Of a DNA stretch of 64,000 bases, positions 52,925 to 61,665 are shown piece after piece. The stretch comes from Bdellovibrionales bacterium (GTDB taxonomy: Bacteria; Bdellovibrionota; Bdellovibrionia; Bdellovibrionales; JAGQZY01). The notes below the pieces were generated by a model. The model saw only the letters and a list, made by a program, of their open reading frames with translations. It was not told the DNA's origin and searched no databases. The number at the start of each line of letters is the position of its first letter. Within the stretch, counting starts at the first letter, position 1. The stretch covers positions 1 to 64,000 of the forward strand of contig JAIEOS010000020.1 of the NCBI GenBank assembly GCA_019750295.1, read 5' to 3'. The position numbers were made by a program, and so were the translations under genes.

Positions 52925-54556
52925 TCACGTCACCGCGAGGGCCGCGGTGAGAAGTTCTTTTAAGTGGTGGAGCTGGATATGAGGATGCACCAGGATTAAT
53001 CTTAAAAAATGAACACTGGTCTTCGTCGTTGAATAATTCACCATTGCCGTGTTCGATAGGCGAAGCTGCTCGCGCACATGTTTTGACCACAAGGGATCGT
53101 GCTCCCCTTTTGGGTTTAAAACTTCTACGCAAATGTTTAAAAATTCGGGCTCGTGAACGAGCATTAAGCGCGGTTGATCTTGAATCCACCTTACGCATTC
53201 TTCCCGAAGATCTAACATATGATCGATGGCCGCTGTCATGCCTTGCGTGCCTAAGTTTTTCCAAAGTGTCCAAAAGCTTAAAACGTCACCGCCTCTTCCA
53301 CATTGCCAGGACAGTCTCCCCCGGTCGAGAGTCTCACTCTCGTGAAAAAGGTACTCCCCGCCCTTAGTGTCGTTGGCTTCGAGTAACAGTTGAGGGTGTT
53401 GGATTAAGAAAAAGCTACTTGTAAGGCTCGAACCAAAAAACTTGTGAGCATCAAAAGTTAAAGAATCACATTGATCCAGCCCTTTAAGTCGCGGTTTAAG
53501 CTTTTGTGAGAACAGTGCGGGCGCGCCCCACGCGGCATCGGCATGAAGCCACATCTTGTAACGACGAGCGATGTCGGCTAATTCTTCGAGGGGGTCAATA
53601 GCGCCAAACACGGTGGTACCTACTGTGGCTCCAATATAAAGCGGGATGTGTCCGCTCGCTAGATCTTTCTCGATTAAGGCTTCTAAATGCCGAACATCCA
53701 TTTTACCCTGAGCATCCGTGTTCACAGAAACTAAAGCGTCGGTGCCTAATCCTAAAACGGCCACAGCTTTTCTAAACGAATAATGAGCCTCGTGCGAAAT
53801 ATAAAGTTTTACTTTTTGATTTCCAATACCTTCCCGACGAGCGTCTGGGAATTTTTTCTGGCGAGCACAATGAATGGACATAAAATTAGCGGCACTTCCC
53901 CCAGGAACCGTAATTCCGCTACGCAGTTCGGGCTTCCAGCCGATGAGTTCGCCGAGCTGATCGGTGACCTGTTGCTCGATGAGCGAAAGAGCCGGGCTGG
54001 CTTCGAAGGTGGCTAAGGTCGTTCGAGTCTTTTGTAACGTATTCTCTGCCCATCTTGTTTGGGAAAACACTCCCGAAAAAAGCTGATTCATAAAAAATGG
54101 GGAGTCGGTGGTGATGGAGGCCTTCTCAATGTTCTCTAAGTTTTTAAAAATGTGTTGGTATGAGCTACCCTCGTAGGTCAAAGCCAGATCCAAATTTTTC
54201 TTTAAAACATCTGGGGACTGCGGGACAAATTGGACCAGAGAATCGACTTTAACTATTTTGGGCGAATACACATGAAGTGTCTTTCCCCGTTGGGACACGC
54301 ATCGCAGTTCGTGCTGAGCACCAAGAGGGGTAAAAAACGTTTGTCCCTTTTCGATCGCTTGGACTTCGCTTTTAAATTCGTAGGCGGTCGTGTTTTCAAA
54401 CAGACCCTCTTGGACAAGAACCGAGCAACTGCTGTCCCCGTGCCCATGCATGGGTGAAATGGCACCCCTCTCCCAATCACAGGCAACCACCTCGAAGGCG
54501 TCGCACTCATAGATTGTCGTTCGAATGTATTGAGGATTAGATTTGTTTTCTGACAT
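52925..54556 (-). CDS. Cysteine dioxygenase-sulfinoalanine decarboxylase fusion
   Basis: About 543 residues with two enzymes in one chain. Residues ~8-100 are a cysteine dioxygenase cupin: Arg12, H37-G-H39-G-D-S-S-C44, His82 (QHEL) and LH95VY97S, matching iron ligands, the Cys-Tyr pair and the S/T-x-H-x-Y triad. Residues ~130-543 are a PLP-dependent group II decarboxylase: GGSAANFMSIH, SHEAHYSFRKA, HADAAWGAP and the PLP lysine K372 in DAHKFFG. Together they would convert cysteine to cysteine sulfinate and then hypotaurine. Decarboxylase specificity cannot be fixed by eye. Upstream DoxX and YHS genes overlap or abut. Confidence 0.85.
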   Translation of the reverse strand: MSENKSNPQYIRTTIYECDAFEVVACDWERGAISPMHGHGDSSCSVLVQEGLFENTTAYEFKSEVQAIEKGQTFFTPLGAQHELRCVSQRGKTLHVYSPKIVKVDSLVQFVPQSPDVLKKNLDLALTYEGSSYQHIFKNLENIEKASITTDSPFFMNQLFSGVFSQTRWAENTLQKTRTTLATFEASPALSLIEQQVTDQLGELIGWKPELRSGITVPGGSAANFMSIHCARQKKFPDARREGIGNQKVKLYISHEAHYSFRKAVAVLGLGTDALVSVNTDAQGKMDVRHLEALIEKDLASGHIPLYIGATVGTTVFGAIDPLEELADIARRYKMWLHADAAWGAPALFSQKLKPRLKGLDQCDSLTFDAHKFFGSSLTSSFFLIQHPQLLLEANDTKGGEYLFHESETLDRGRLSWQCGRGGDVLSFWTLWKNLGTQGMTAAIDHMLDLREECVRWIQDQPRLMLVHEPEFLNICVEVLNPKGEHDPLWSKHVREQLRLSNTAMVNYSTTKTSVHFLRLILVHPHIQLHHLKELLTAALAVT

Positions 54557-54944
54557 ATTTACTTTTAATGGCCATGATTTTTTGAACAAGCTGCTGTCTG
54601 TTGAAAAAAAGAATCATCAGCGAACCGATAAATACGGTTACAGCCAAGCCAAATAAAAGTCCACCATCATTTTGCACGATAATCCCCAAGATCAACAAAT
54701 GGCTTAAAATAGCTCCTGAAATGATCATTAACGAAACGAGCGCTCCGAAGAGCTGCGTGGCCGGGATTAAAAGCAGAACGGCGGCCGCGAGTTCAGCAAA
54801 TCCCGAGAGCCAGCGCCCCCAAGGCTCTGCCCCAAGAGAAGAAAATATAAAAACAGACTCCTCGGCTCCTGTGAATTTAAAAAACAGGGTTTGAAGCAGG
54901 ATTGCCGCCACAACGATTCGAGTAGAAAGTAAAAAATATTTCAT
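54537..54944 (-). CDS. DoxX-family membrane protein
   Basis: 135 residues with four membrane helices and the DoxX layout: a first helix with FFKFTGAEE, a helix RWLSGFAELAAAVLLLIP, then two more (ALVSLMIISGAILSHLL, LFGLAVTVFIGSLMILFF). DoxX proteins are linked to quinone-coupled or detoxification redox; function here unknown. Upstream of the cysteine dioxygenase fusion with a 20-base overlap and 2 bases after the YHS gene, so one transcript. Confidence 0.85.
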   Translation of the reverse strand: MKYFLLSTRIVVAAILLQTLFFKFTGAEESVFIFSSLGAEPWGRWLSGFAELAAAVLLLIPATQLFGALVSLMIISGAILSHLLILGIIVQNDGGLLFGLAVTVFIGSLMILFFNRQQLVQKIMAIKSKYVRKQI

Positions 54945-54946
54945 TG

Positions 54947-55387
54947 TTACTCCTTAGAAGTGCGGACTTTGGGCCACAACTGGTCTGCTTTTTTAATACT
55001 CTCGGCTTCGTTTTTTACCCATTCCTTTTTGGCATCACCCTTCCAGCCTTTATAAAACAGGTATAAACGACCGTCTGTAATTTTGTAGTTGAGAGGATCT
55101 ATATCGTACTTATAGCCCCCGGCAACTGCGGTCGCACACCACCCTTCGTACGCGGGACGATATTTTTCAGGATTCTTTAAAAACTCACTTCTATTTTCTT
55201 CGCTAGCAAACAAATATCGTAGGCCTCGATCATCGTAAGAAATCGTTTTTTGACCACGACTGGGTTGATCTTTAAAATACGAAACCGGGTCGTAGCCATA
55301 AAGTAGTACTCCGTCTCGAATATTAGCGGTTGAATCTGCACCGGCGATGGACCCGAATAAAAATAAAAAAAACAATCGTGAATCTCA
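54947..55387 (-). pseudogene. YHS-domain exported protein with a homopolymer frameshift
   Basis: The YHS-type body (GYDPVSYFKDQPSRG, YRPAYEGWCATAVAGG, FASEENRSEF) is intact in the frame ending at 54947. Upstream, the best start is ATG 55387, which has GGAGG 7 bases before it and begins MRFTIVFF, a signal peptide. It is out of frame with the body because of an A8 run (T8 on the coding strand, 55364-55371); with seven T it would read as one protein. As sequenced, only a TTG at 55375 would start the body in frame. YHS domains are often metal- or heme-linked. Likely phase variation, slippage or a base-calling error. Confidence 0.6.
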
Positions 55388-55473
55388 TATTGAACCTCCA
55401 TAAGCTCTACGAGGTATTACGCCATGGTTTATAAAAAGTTACAAAAAAAGCAAGTTAGTGTTACGTTGTTGGT

Positions 55474-57051
55474 ATGATCAGCACCTTCTGGGGAATCGTA
55501 TTAGGAACTTTCGTTCTCGAAGATATCGCAATCGCCAGCAGTCTTGCCCTGGTTCAACAAGGTCAGATTTCACTAGGCCTTGCGGGGTTCGCCTGCTTTT
55601 TCGGCATTTCCTTAGGGGATATTATTCTCTTCTTACTGGGTCGAGGGGCCTCGCGATTTGACTTTATCCGGTCGTGGTCTCTGATTAAAAAAGCACAAAG
55701 GTATTTCTCTCACGAAGAGCAAAGGCAAAAACTAGCCACGGCTATTGTGGTTTCTCGGGCCATTCCTGGAACTCGGCTTCCCACCTACATTGGTGCTGGT
55801 TTGCTCAACTACTCTCTGCCCTCTTTTGTGGGACTGACTCTCATCAGCGTGGCGATTTGGGTTTTAGCCACTTTTGCCGGCGGTCGTCTACTCCTTGGAC
55901 AAGGTCAGTTGCATTGGTCACTGATCGTTATTGGTTTATTAGTTCTGATGGCGACCCTGCGCCGCCTCTTCATCCTTGGCACTGATCCTTGGGCGCGCAA
56001 GGCGTGGAAGTCCTCTTGGCTCAAATGGCGATCTTTTGAGTTTTGGCCCGCGTGGCTTTTTTATCTTCCGATGATTCCCCATTATCTCAAGTGGTCTTTT
56101 AAAACTCGAAGTCTAATCACCCCGTTTTATGCGAATCCGAAAATTTTAAATGGGGGTATTGTTGGAGAATCGAAGTGGGACTTTCTGCAAGATCTCCCCT
56201 TAGCGGCACCCTACACCTTAAAGTCTTGTCAGCTCTTTGCTCCAGTCACTTTGGAGACTGTGAAATTGCAAGTGCAAAAACTGGGACTCGAGTTTCCCTG
56301 GATTTTAAAACCTGATGTAGGACAAAGAGGTTTTGCGGTGAGATGGATTAAATCGTGGGACGATGTAGAGGGGTACCTTGCACAATCACATTTTGATTTG
56401 ATTGTTCAAGAGAAAAGTAAGTATTCACGCGAAGCCGGCGTATTTTATATCAAGTATCCTGGAAAACCTCGCGGCGAAATTTTCTCCATCACGGATAAAG
56501 AATTTCCATCGGTTAGGGGTGATGGAGTTACAAAGCTGGGAGATTTAATTCTTCAGGATGAACGAGCTCGAATTATTGCGTCGGTCTATTTTGAAAGGCA
56601 CAGGGTGGAGCTGGATCGCGTACTTCGGCCCGGAGAAGTCTTCACACTCAGCGAATGTGGCAATCATTGTCAGGGGGCTATTTTTTATAATGGGAAGAAT
56701 TTAAAGACCCCCGCGCTACTCCAGGCGATAGAGGAGGTCGTTAAAGATATTCCTGAGTTTTATTTTGGGCGTATCGACCTCCGCTACGAGTCGGCGGAAC
56801 GACTTAAAGAGGGCAAAAACTTCCAAATTGTTGAGATCAATGGCGCGGGTTCGGAAGCCACTCATATCTGGGATGCCTCGACAACACTTTCGGAAGCTTA
56901 CCAAACTCTCTTTCAGCAGTGGGAGCATCTTTTTTTGATTGGCCAAGCCGTAAGAGAAAAAAATATCGAAGCCAATGTGAGCGCGAGAGCTTTCCTTAGA
57001 GATTTTTTTTCACAGATTTTGCGCAAAGAAAAACTTTCCGTATCCTCTTAA
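55474..57051 (+). CDS. DedA-like membrane domain fused to an ATP-grasp domain
   Basis: 525 residues. Residues 1-165 look like a DedA/SNARE-associated membrane protein: four or more helices, GISLGDIILFLLGRGASRFD and RAIPGTRLPTYIGAGL, which carries the family's R-x-x-P-x-x-R-x-x. After a basic linker, residues ~250-500 form an ATP-grasp ligase domain (ILKPDVGQRGFAV, DLIVQEKSKYS, FGRIDLRYE, FQIVEINGAGSE, the N-G metal-binding motif). DedA proteins move lipids such as undecaprenyl phosphate; ATP-grasp enzymes join acids to amines. The fusion suggests lipid-linked ligation. Confidence 0.8.
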   Translation: MISTFWGIVLGTFVLEDIAIASSLALVQQGQISLGLAGFACFFGISLGDIILFLLGRGASRFDFIRSWSLIKKAQRYFSHEEQRQKLATAIVVSRAIPGTRLPTYIGAGLLNYSLPSFVGLTLISVAIWVLATFAGGRLLLGQGQLHWSLIVIGLLVLMATLRRLFILGTDPWARKAWKSSWLKWRSFEFWPAWLFYLPMIPHYLKWSFKTRSLITPFYANPKILNGGIVGESKWDFLQDLPLAAPYTLKSCQLFAPVTLETVKLQVQKLGLEFPWILKPDVGQRGFAVRWIKSWDDVEGYLAQSHFDLIVQEKSKYSREAGVFYIKYPGKPRGEIFSITDKEFPSVRGDGVTKLGDLILQDERARIIASVYFERHRVELDRVLRPGEVFTLSECGNHCQGAIFYNGKNLKTPALLQAIEEVVKDIPEFYFGRIDLRYESAERLKEGKNFQIVEINGAGSEATHIWDASTTLSEAYQTLFQQWEHLFLIGQAVREKNIEANVSARAFLRDFFSQILRKEKLSVSS

Positions 57052-57067
57052 AATACTTGCGTCGGAA

Positions 57068-57832
57068 TTACTTGGCTCGGCCCAAAAGCTCAAGTTCAGC
57101 GGCTTGAACCGAGTTTCCATCAAAATACTGGAGCGTTAAAGAGTTGGTAAAAACACCTGCCTCCGAAGGTTGAAACTCAAGGAGCATCTGACAGCTCTCA
57201 TTCGGTTTAAGAGTGGCTCCGCAGCTCCCGGCGGTGCCCGGATAATCTCCTCCTGGAAAGGCGAAAGGCGTTTGTAAGTCTTTAATAACGATTCCACTGA
57301 GGGTCGATCCGCCAGAGTTAGAAATAGTGATCACTCGTGTGGACACTGTTCCTTTCTTAAGGAGTCCGAAATTCACGGAGTCTGCTTCGAGGACGAGGAG
57401 GCCGGGCACTATAGGGTTAGGCTCCATCGGGGCGTCCTCAGCGATTCCTTGCCCCGTTAAAGTCAGTTGGAGACTTTGCGGTTGGTTTCCAGCCGTGTAT
57501 GAGAATTTAATAAATGTTGAGACCGTTTTACCGATCGCATTTGGGGAGAACGCGACAATAAAGGTGCATGACTGGAACGGTTGAAGTTGATACTCGCAAG
57601 TTCCGCCCGTCCCCGGAAAGTCTTTGTCGAGGAAGAGAATCTGTTCGAAAGTAAATCCAATGTAAATCGTGTTTAGAACTACAAATTCATTTGAAGTATT
57701 GACCAGAACCACACTCGTGTTCTGTGTTTGGCCGGCCACCACTTTCCCGAGGCTTACATTTTCGCCCCCAGCGATACTCAAAGCGGCGCTCGATATGTGG
57801 GTCGTTAATAGGAGAGAAAGAAGTAAATTCAT
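57068..57832 (-). CDS. Exported protein with two choice-of-anchor (ASPM/SPD-2/Hydin-like) repeats
   Basis: 254 residues, short signal peptide, then two similar immunoglobulin-like modules: NVSLGKVVAGQTQNTSVVLVN ... CEYQLQPFQSCTFIVAFSP and VNFGLLKKGTVSTRVITISN ... CGATLKPNESCQMLLEFQP. Each carries a cysteine pair in C-x(6-7)-L-x-P-x-x-S-C and ends in a strand such as LTLTGQG. These choice-of-anchor D-type modules are common in exported Bdellovibrio and Myxococcus proteins and likely bind surfaces or carbohydrates. Convergent with the DedA/ATP-grasp gene, 16 bases apart. Confidence 0.85.
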   Translation of the reverse strand: MNLLLSLLLTTHISSAALSIAGGENVSLGKVVAGQTQNTSVVLVNTSNEFVVLNTIYIGFTFEQILFLDKDFPGTGGTCEYQLQPFQSCTFIVAFSPNAIGKTVSTFIKFSYTAGNQPQSLQLTLTGQGIAEDAPMEPNPIVPGLLVLEADSVNFGLLKKGTVSTRVITISNSGGSTLSGIVIKDLQTPFAFPGGDYPGTAGSCGATLKPNESCQMLLEFQPSEAGVFTNSLTLQYFDGNSVQAAELELLGRAK

Positions 57833-57902
57833 AAAAACCTCCGAGTGAATTCAGTCTGACGAAGGTTTTCGAGGAATCAAGAGTTAACGCTGGAATTAAT
57901 AT

Positions 57903-58241
57903 TTATTTTTTATTGGCGACGCGGAGCTTTTCAGACAATGACTTCATGGTGATTTTTACCCACTCTGGCAAAAGCTCCATTTGTTTTTCGAGCTGAAAGT
58001 ACGGCAGCTTCACAAGTTCGCTGTCTTCAATAGCTTTCGCACTGGCGCTGCGAAGACCTTTATCAAAAAGCCCCATTTCGCCAATTAGATTTCCGGGGCC
58101 AACCAGCGTGAGCGCTTTCTCTCGATTATGCTCAATCACGTAAATGCTCACGGCACCCGATCGAACGATGTACATACAATCAGGATAATCGCCTTCTTTA
58201 AACAAAACTTCATTTTGTTTGAGAGAAATAACTTCGGACAT
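57903..58241 (-). CDS. Cyclic-nucleotide-binding domain protein
   Basis: About 112 residues, essentially one cNMP-binding beta-barrel: EGDYPDCMYIVRSGAVSIYVI, then LIGEMGLFDKGLRSASAKA, the phosphate-binding cassette with G-E and R-S-A. No DNA-binding or enzymatic domain, so an adaptor or sensor. Start ATG overlaps the upstream exported-protein stop as TGATG. A second cNMP-binding protein is encoded at 40391. Confidence 0.9.
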   Translation of the reverse strand: MSEVISLKQNEVLFKEGDYPDCMYIVRSGAVSIYVIEHNREKALTLVGPGNLIGEMGLFDKGLRSASAKAIEDSELVKLPYFQLEKQMELLPEWVKITMKSLSEKLRVANKK

Positions 58242-58882
58242 CACTGCTCCACGGATGGTGGGGCCGCAGGGGCTGACTTGGGAATATTAGCTTCACGAGT
58301 TTTATGGTTGGCTCTCGCGGCTCTTTGAATTTCGCGCGCCTCGTTTCGGACTTCTGCAACCGTTGTGCAAGGTTGCACGGCGGCGGCGAAATCCAGCAAG
58401 CAACTCTGAGAGCGGCTCATGCCCCGATCGGAAGGCGGCTCACACTCAAGACGACTTTTTGTGATCTTCTCGTCAAGAAGGGCTTTCCACTCTTTAGTGA
58501 GACTCGCACCCTTCAGGGCACGGCAACTCGCCAGTTGTGAATTGTTTTTTGCAGCCTCTTGAGGATCAACCACCGAACTATTTTCTCCGTAAGCTAAGTG
58601 ATGGACGCGACCATTGCTTTTCAGAGAAAGATAGAACGGACCTGTTGAGGCCGTTCCGCCGGTCACCACGGGAGCGTTCGCGGGAACTTCGCACTGTTGA
58701 ATCCCTTGTGCTGTAATAATTTGAAAAGCTTGAGCGTTGATTCGCCGGATTCCCGCAGTCCCATTTGCAAAAATGGTTTGCACATCCGAAAAGTCGCTCA
58801 GTGATTTATAGCAGCGAAACTGCGCGGATGAATTGGCTTGGGCTATGCTAAAAATTGTAGCAATCGTCATGATGAAAAACAC
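58241..58882 (-). CDS. Exported protein of unknown function
   Basis: About 213 residues. GTG 58882 is preferred as start because GGAGG lies exactly 5 bases upstream (inside the longer frame that begins at 58909), and it leaves a clean signal peptide MFFIMTIATIFSIAQA. The mature part has cysteines in FRCYKS, QQCEVP, ASCRAL, LECEPP, QSCLLD and QPCTTV (six, probably three disulfides) and a basic, Pro/Ala-rich tail. Overlaps the cNMP-binding gene. No family recognised. Confidence 0.75.
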   Translation of the reverse strand: MFFIMTIATIFSIAQANSSAQFRCYKSLSDFSDVQTIFANGTAGIRRINAQAFQIITAQGIQQCEVPANAPVVTGGTASTGPFYLSLKSNGRVHHLAYGENSSVVDPQEAAKNNSQLASCRALKGASLTKEWKALLDEKITKSRLECEPPSDRGMSRSQSCLLDFAAAVQPCTTVAEVRNEAREIQRAARANHKTREANIPKSAPAAPPSVEQ

Positions 58883-59049
58883 AGGGACCTCCATGCGGCA
58901 AGCCGCCAATTCAAGAATACCGCTCCTTTAGATGCCTCATCAAGTCTAGTTCGCCCTAAATTCCTGAGATTTGGCCTGTGACACACCAAATTGATCTTTT
59001 TTAGGGAAACAGTACCGTGGGCTGTGCTATCGAGATGACAGAGGTGCCT

Positions 59050-59730
59050 ATGAAAATTTTTGGTGTGCTAGCTTTAATTATAGTTTTCGTGACAACGCTT
59101 TCGTGCGCGCAGACGTCTCAACTGGAAATGCCTGCAGATCCGCTCCCCGAGCGTCGGGAGATTCCGTTATCAAGTGGAGAGGTTAAAGCCATTGAGTACA
59201 GAGTCCAATCCAAATGTTTAATGTTAGGACGAGCCGCCCTTACGCCATCCGATGAAGTGATCTTAACTTTTGATAACAGTTGTGGAGCGATTTCTAAAAC
59301 AGGGCCTCTGTGGCACGGATATGGGCTTATTTTACAGGCAGTCCGTCGAGATTTTCCTTTGGAAAAATTAAAGACAATGACATTTTTAAATCACAGTTCC
59401 ATCGGATCTGTCGACTGGGGTCCCACTCTTGCCGGCGCAGCGGTCAAGTCGGAGTCCTGGACATCCTATAGTAAGGGAGAGAAAGCCAGTCGCGCATTTA
59501 CTGGTCTCTTCAATGAGAATCAGTTGGGCGCCGAAGTTCGCCTGCTCATCAAAGATTGGCCCTTGGAGATTCAGTTGGACAAGGTCGAAAAAATCTATCA
59601 AGAGCGTGGAAAGAAAATGCCGTTTGCTGCGCAAAAAGGAGAGCTGTTTGCATCACGTCTGCTCCTCCCCTACACGGCGTCGGTTTTTATCTTTACGGCT
59701 CACAAGCCCTTGATTAAATCGACAAACTAA
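59050..59730 (+). CDS. Lipoprotein of unknown function
   Basis: About 226 residues with lipobox TLSC19, start ATG 59050 (AGAGGTG 4 bases upstream; the frame is open to 59017). The mature domain is mixed alpha/beta (SSGEVKAIEYRVQSKCLM, VILTFDNSCGAI, VRLLIKDWPLEIQLDKVEKIYQ) with two further cysteines. Not obviously related to known families. Four bases before the DUF2059 gene, so possibly co-transcribed. Confidence 0.75.
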   Translation: MKIFGVLALIIVFVTTLSCAQTSQLEMPADPLPERREIPLSSGEVKAIEYRVQSKCLMLGRAALTPSDEVILTFDNSCGAISKTGPLWHGYGLILQAVRRDFPLEKLKTMTFLNHSSIGSVDWGPTLAGAAVKSESWTSYSKGEKASRAFTGLFNENQLGAEVRLLIKDWPLEIQLDKVEKIYQERGKKMPFAAQKGELFASRLLLPYTASVFIFTAHKPLIKSTN

Positions 59731-59772
59731 CCAATGATAAATTCGTTCGATGTTTTAACCCAAGGACTATTT

Positions 59773-60210
59773 ATGAAATTAATGATTTTAATTTTTGGAA
59801 TACTCGCCACCGTCTCCGCTGTTGCGCAATCCACCCACGACAAAGCGGTCGATCAGCTCTTTAAATCGATGGATATGGAGGCGGTTCAGAAAAAACAGAT
59901 TGAAAATATGGTCGCCATGCAGTGCGAATCGAATCCCGTGCTGCAAAAAATCCGTCCGGAGCTCACCAAATTTTACATGGATAATGTCGGGTGGAAGCAG
60001 CTCGAGCCGGAAATGAAAAAGCTTTACAAAAAGTATTTCACCGAAGCCGAGGTGTCTGAAATCAATAAATTCTATCAAACGCCGGTGGGTAAAAAAGCTC
60101 TTTTACAAATGCCGACCTTGTTTTCTGAAGGGATGAAGTTGGGGCAAGCGAAAGTGTCAGCGAAGATGCCCGAGTTTATAAAATCCGTGGAAGGCAAACT
60201 CAGTCAATAA
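59773..60210 (+). CDS. Exported DUF2059-type protein
   Basis: About 145 residues, signal peptide MKLMILIFGILATVSAVAQ. The helical mature domain matches DUF2059: LYKKYFTEAEVSEINKFYQTPVGKKALLQMP, where the F-Y-x-T-P-x-G motif is the signature. Start ATG 59773 has AAGGA upstream. Such proteins are widespread, periplasmic and of unknown role. Followed closely by the pqiA-like gene. Confidence 0.85.
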   Translation: MKLMILIFGILATVSAVAQSTHDKAVDQLFKSMDMEAVQKKQIENMVAMQCESNPVLQKIRPELTKFYMDNVGWKQLEPEMKKLYKKYFTEAEVSEINKFYQTPVGKKALLQMPTLFSEGMKLGQAKVSAKMPEFIKSVEGKLSQ

Positions 60211-60214
60211 ACGT

Positions 60215-60835
60215 ATGGAAACTCGATTGACCGACAATTCCTTCTATCTCTGCGACCAATGTCACCAACCCATCGCCTATGACAACTCTCTTGAACAAGG
60301 ACTGCATTGCGATCGCTGTGGTCATCATATAGATCGTTGGTACGGAAAATCCACTCGGCACACATTAGTTTTTAGCCTAACGGCACTGGTTCTTTACATT
60401 CCAGCGCTCATGTTCCCGTTTATGACGGTAGAGCTCAATGGAAACCGAACCAGTTCCACGATTTGGCAAGGCGTTGTTTCTTTAAGTGAAAGTGGATCAT
60501 GGATTATCGCGATCATTGTTCTTCTCGCGAGCATCGTCATCCCTTTTGTAAAACTGATCCTGCTTTTTTATCTCACCATCACCCGATCCACGGAGCGCAA
60601 TGCAAGAGCAAAGACGCAAATTTTTAGATTCATCGAAAGTATCGGTCGGTGGTCGATGTTAGATATTTTTTTGCTCTCAGTTTTGGTCGCGATTATGAAG
60701 ATCAATCCTTGGACCTACGTGCGACCAGAGTTGGGCTCTTTGATGTTTGCATTTGTCGTGATTTTTACAATGATGGCCTCAGCCAGCTTTGACCCTCGTT
60801 TAATTTGGAAGGATATTCCCAGTGAAAGAAAATAA
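60215..60835 (+). CDS. PqiA/LetA-like inner-membrane protein (single unit)
   Basis: 206 residues with two zinc-ribbon pairs (CDQC and CDRC) at the N-terminus and four membrane helices (LVFSLTALVLYIPALMFPF, WIIAIIVLLASIVIPFVKLILLF, SMLDIFLLSVLVAIMKINPW, LMFAFVVIFTMMASAS). PqiA proteins of E. coli carry two such units; here only one. They partner MCE proteins to move phospholipid across the envelope. Overlaps the PqiB-like gene by 14 bases. Confidence 0.88.
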   Translation: METRLTDNSFYLCDQCHQPIAYDNSLEQGLHCDRCGHHIDRWYGKSTRHTLVFSLTALVLYIPALMFPFMTVELNGNRTSSTIWQGVVSLSESGSWIIAIIVLLASIVIPFVKLILLFYLTITRSTERNARAKTQIFRFIESIGRWSMLDIFLLSVLVAIMKINPWTYVRPELGSLMFAFVVIFTMMASASFDPRLIWKDIPSERK

Positions 60836-61664
60836 AGTAAGACAAATCCCTTTAAGTTTAATGGATATCGCCGTATGGCTTTTTCCTTTGTTTGCGGTGG
60901 GAATTACTGCATTTTTAATCTTCGACTACTATCAGAAGCGGGGTCCAATGATCACCCTTCACTTTAGCGATGCTTCGGCGGTGGAGGCTCAAAAAACTCC
61001 GTTGCGATTTCGTGGCGTCAACGTCGGAAAGGTGGAGGCGGTTGTCCTTGCGGAGGACACTCAAGGGATCGTTGTTAAGGCGCGCCTCAATCGCGAAGCA
61101 GGTCATCTCGCGGTTGAGGGGACCAAATTTTGGATCGTTCAACCTCAGGTGGATTTTGAAGGAATTCGCGGACTCGAAACCCTGTTTAAAGGTCCTTACA
61201 TTCGAATCGAACAAGGCTCTGGCCAGCCGAAGAAGGAGTTTAATGGTTTAACTTTAGACGAAAAAGACTCACCTTCGGGAACAATGGCCTACACATTGAC
61301 CTCGCCCCTGGCCGATTCCGTGGATGTCGGCGATCCGGTCAACTTTCGTGGAGTTAAAGTGGGCTCTGTGACTTCCGTCAAGTTGGATAGCAAGGGTCAA
61401 GGGGTTGATATTCAAATTAATATTGAAAAACGATACTCCAAGTTTGTTCACAAAAATACAGCCTTCTGGCGGAAGGTGGCGGTTCACGCCAAAATGGGTC
61501 TCCTCGGAGGAGAAGTGAAAGTGAACTCGTTTGAAACTCTTTTAAAGGGTGGGATCGACATGGCCACTCCGAATAATCCGACAGGAGTGGCGGAGGCCAA
61601 AACGAGATTCGTACTCCAGGAAAATCCTCCAAAGGATTGGATCAGTTGGAATCCCTCATTGTAG
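60822..61664 (+). CDS. PqiB/LetB-like MCE protein with two MCE domains
   Basis: 280 residues, N-terminal membrane helix (WLFPLFAVGITAFLIFDYY) and two MlaD/MCE domains: ~47-130 (ITLHFSDASAVEAQKTPLRFRGVNVGKVEAV) and ~170-250 (ADSVDVGDPVNFRGVKVGSVTSVKL). The G-V-x-V-G-x-V turns are diagnostic. PqiB has three MCE domains and LetB seven, so this is a minimal version. With the upstream PqiA-like gene it should form a lipid-shuttling complex in the periplasm. Convergent with the parvulin gene, one base apart. Confidence 0.9.
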   Translation: MKENKVRQIPLSLMDIAVWLFPLFAVGITAFLIFDYYQKRGPMITLHFSDASAVEAQKTPLRFRGVNVGKVEAVVLAEDTQGIVVKARLNREAGHLAVEGTKFWIVQPQVDFEGIRGLETLFKGPYIRIEQGSGQPKKEFNGLTLDEKDSPSGTMAYTLTSPLADSVDVGDPVNFRGVKVGSVTSVKLDSKGQGVDIQINIEKRYSKFVHKNTAFWRKVAVHAKMGLLGGEVKVNSFETLLKGGIDMATPNNPTGVAEAKTRFVLQENPPKDWISWNPSL

Positions 61665-61665
61665 C

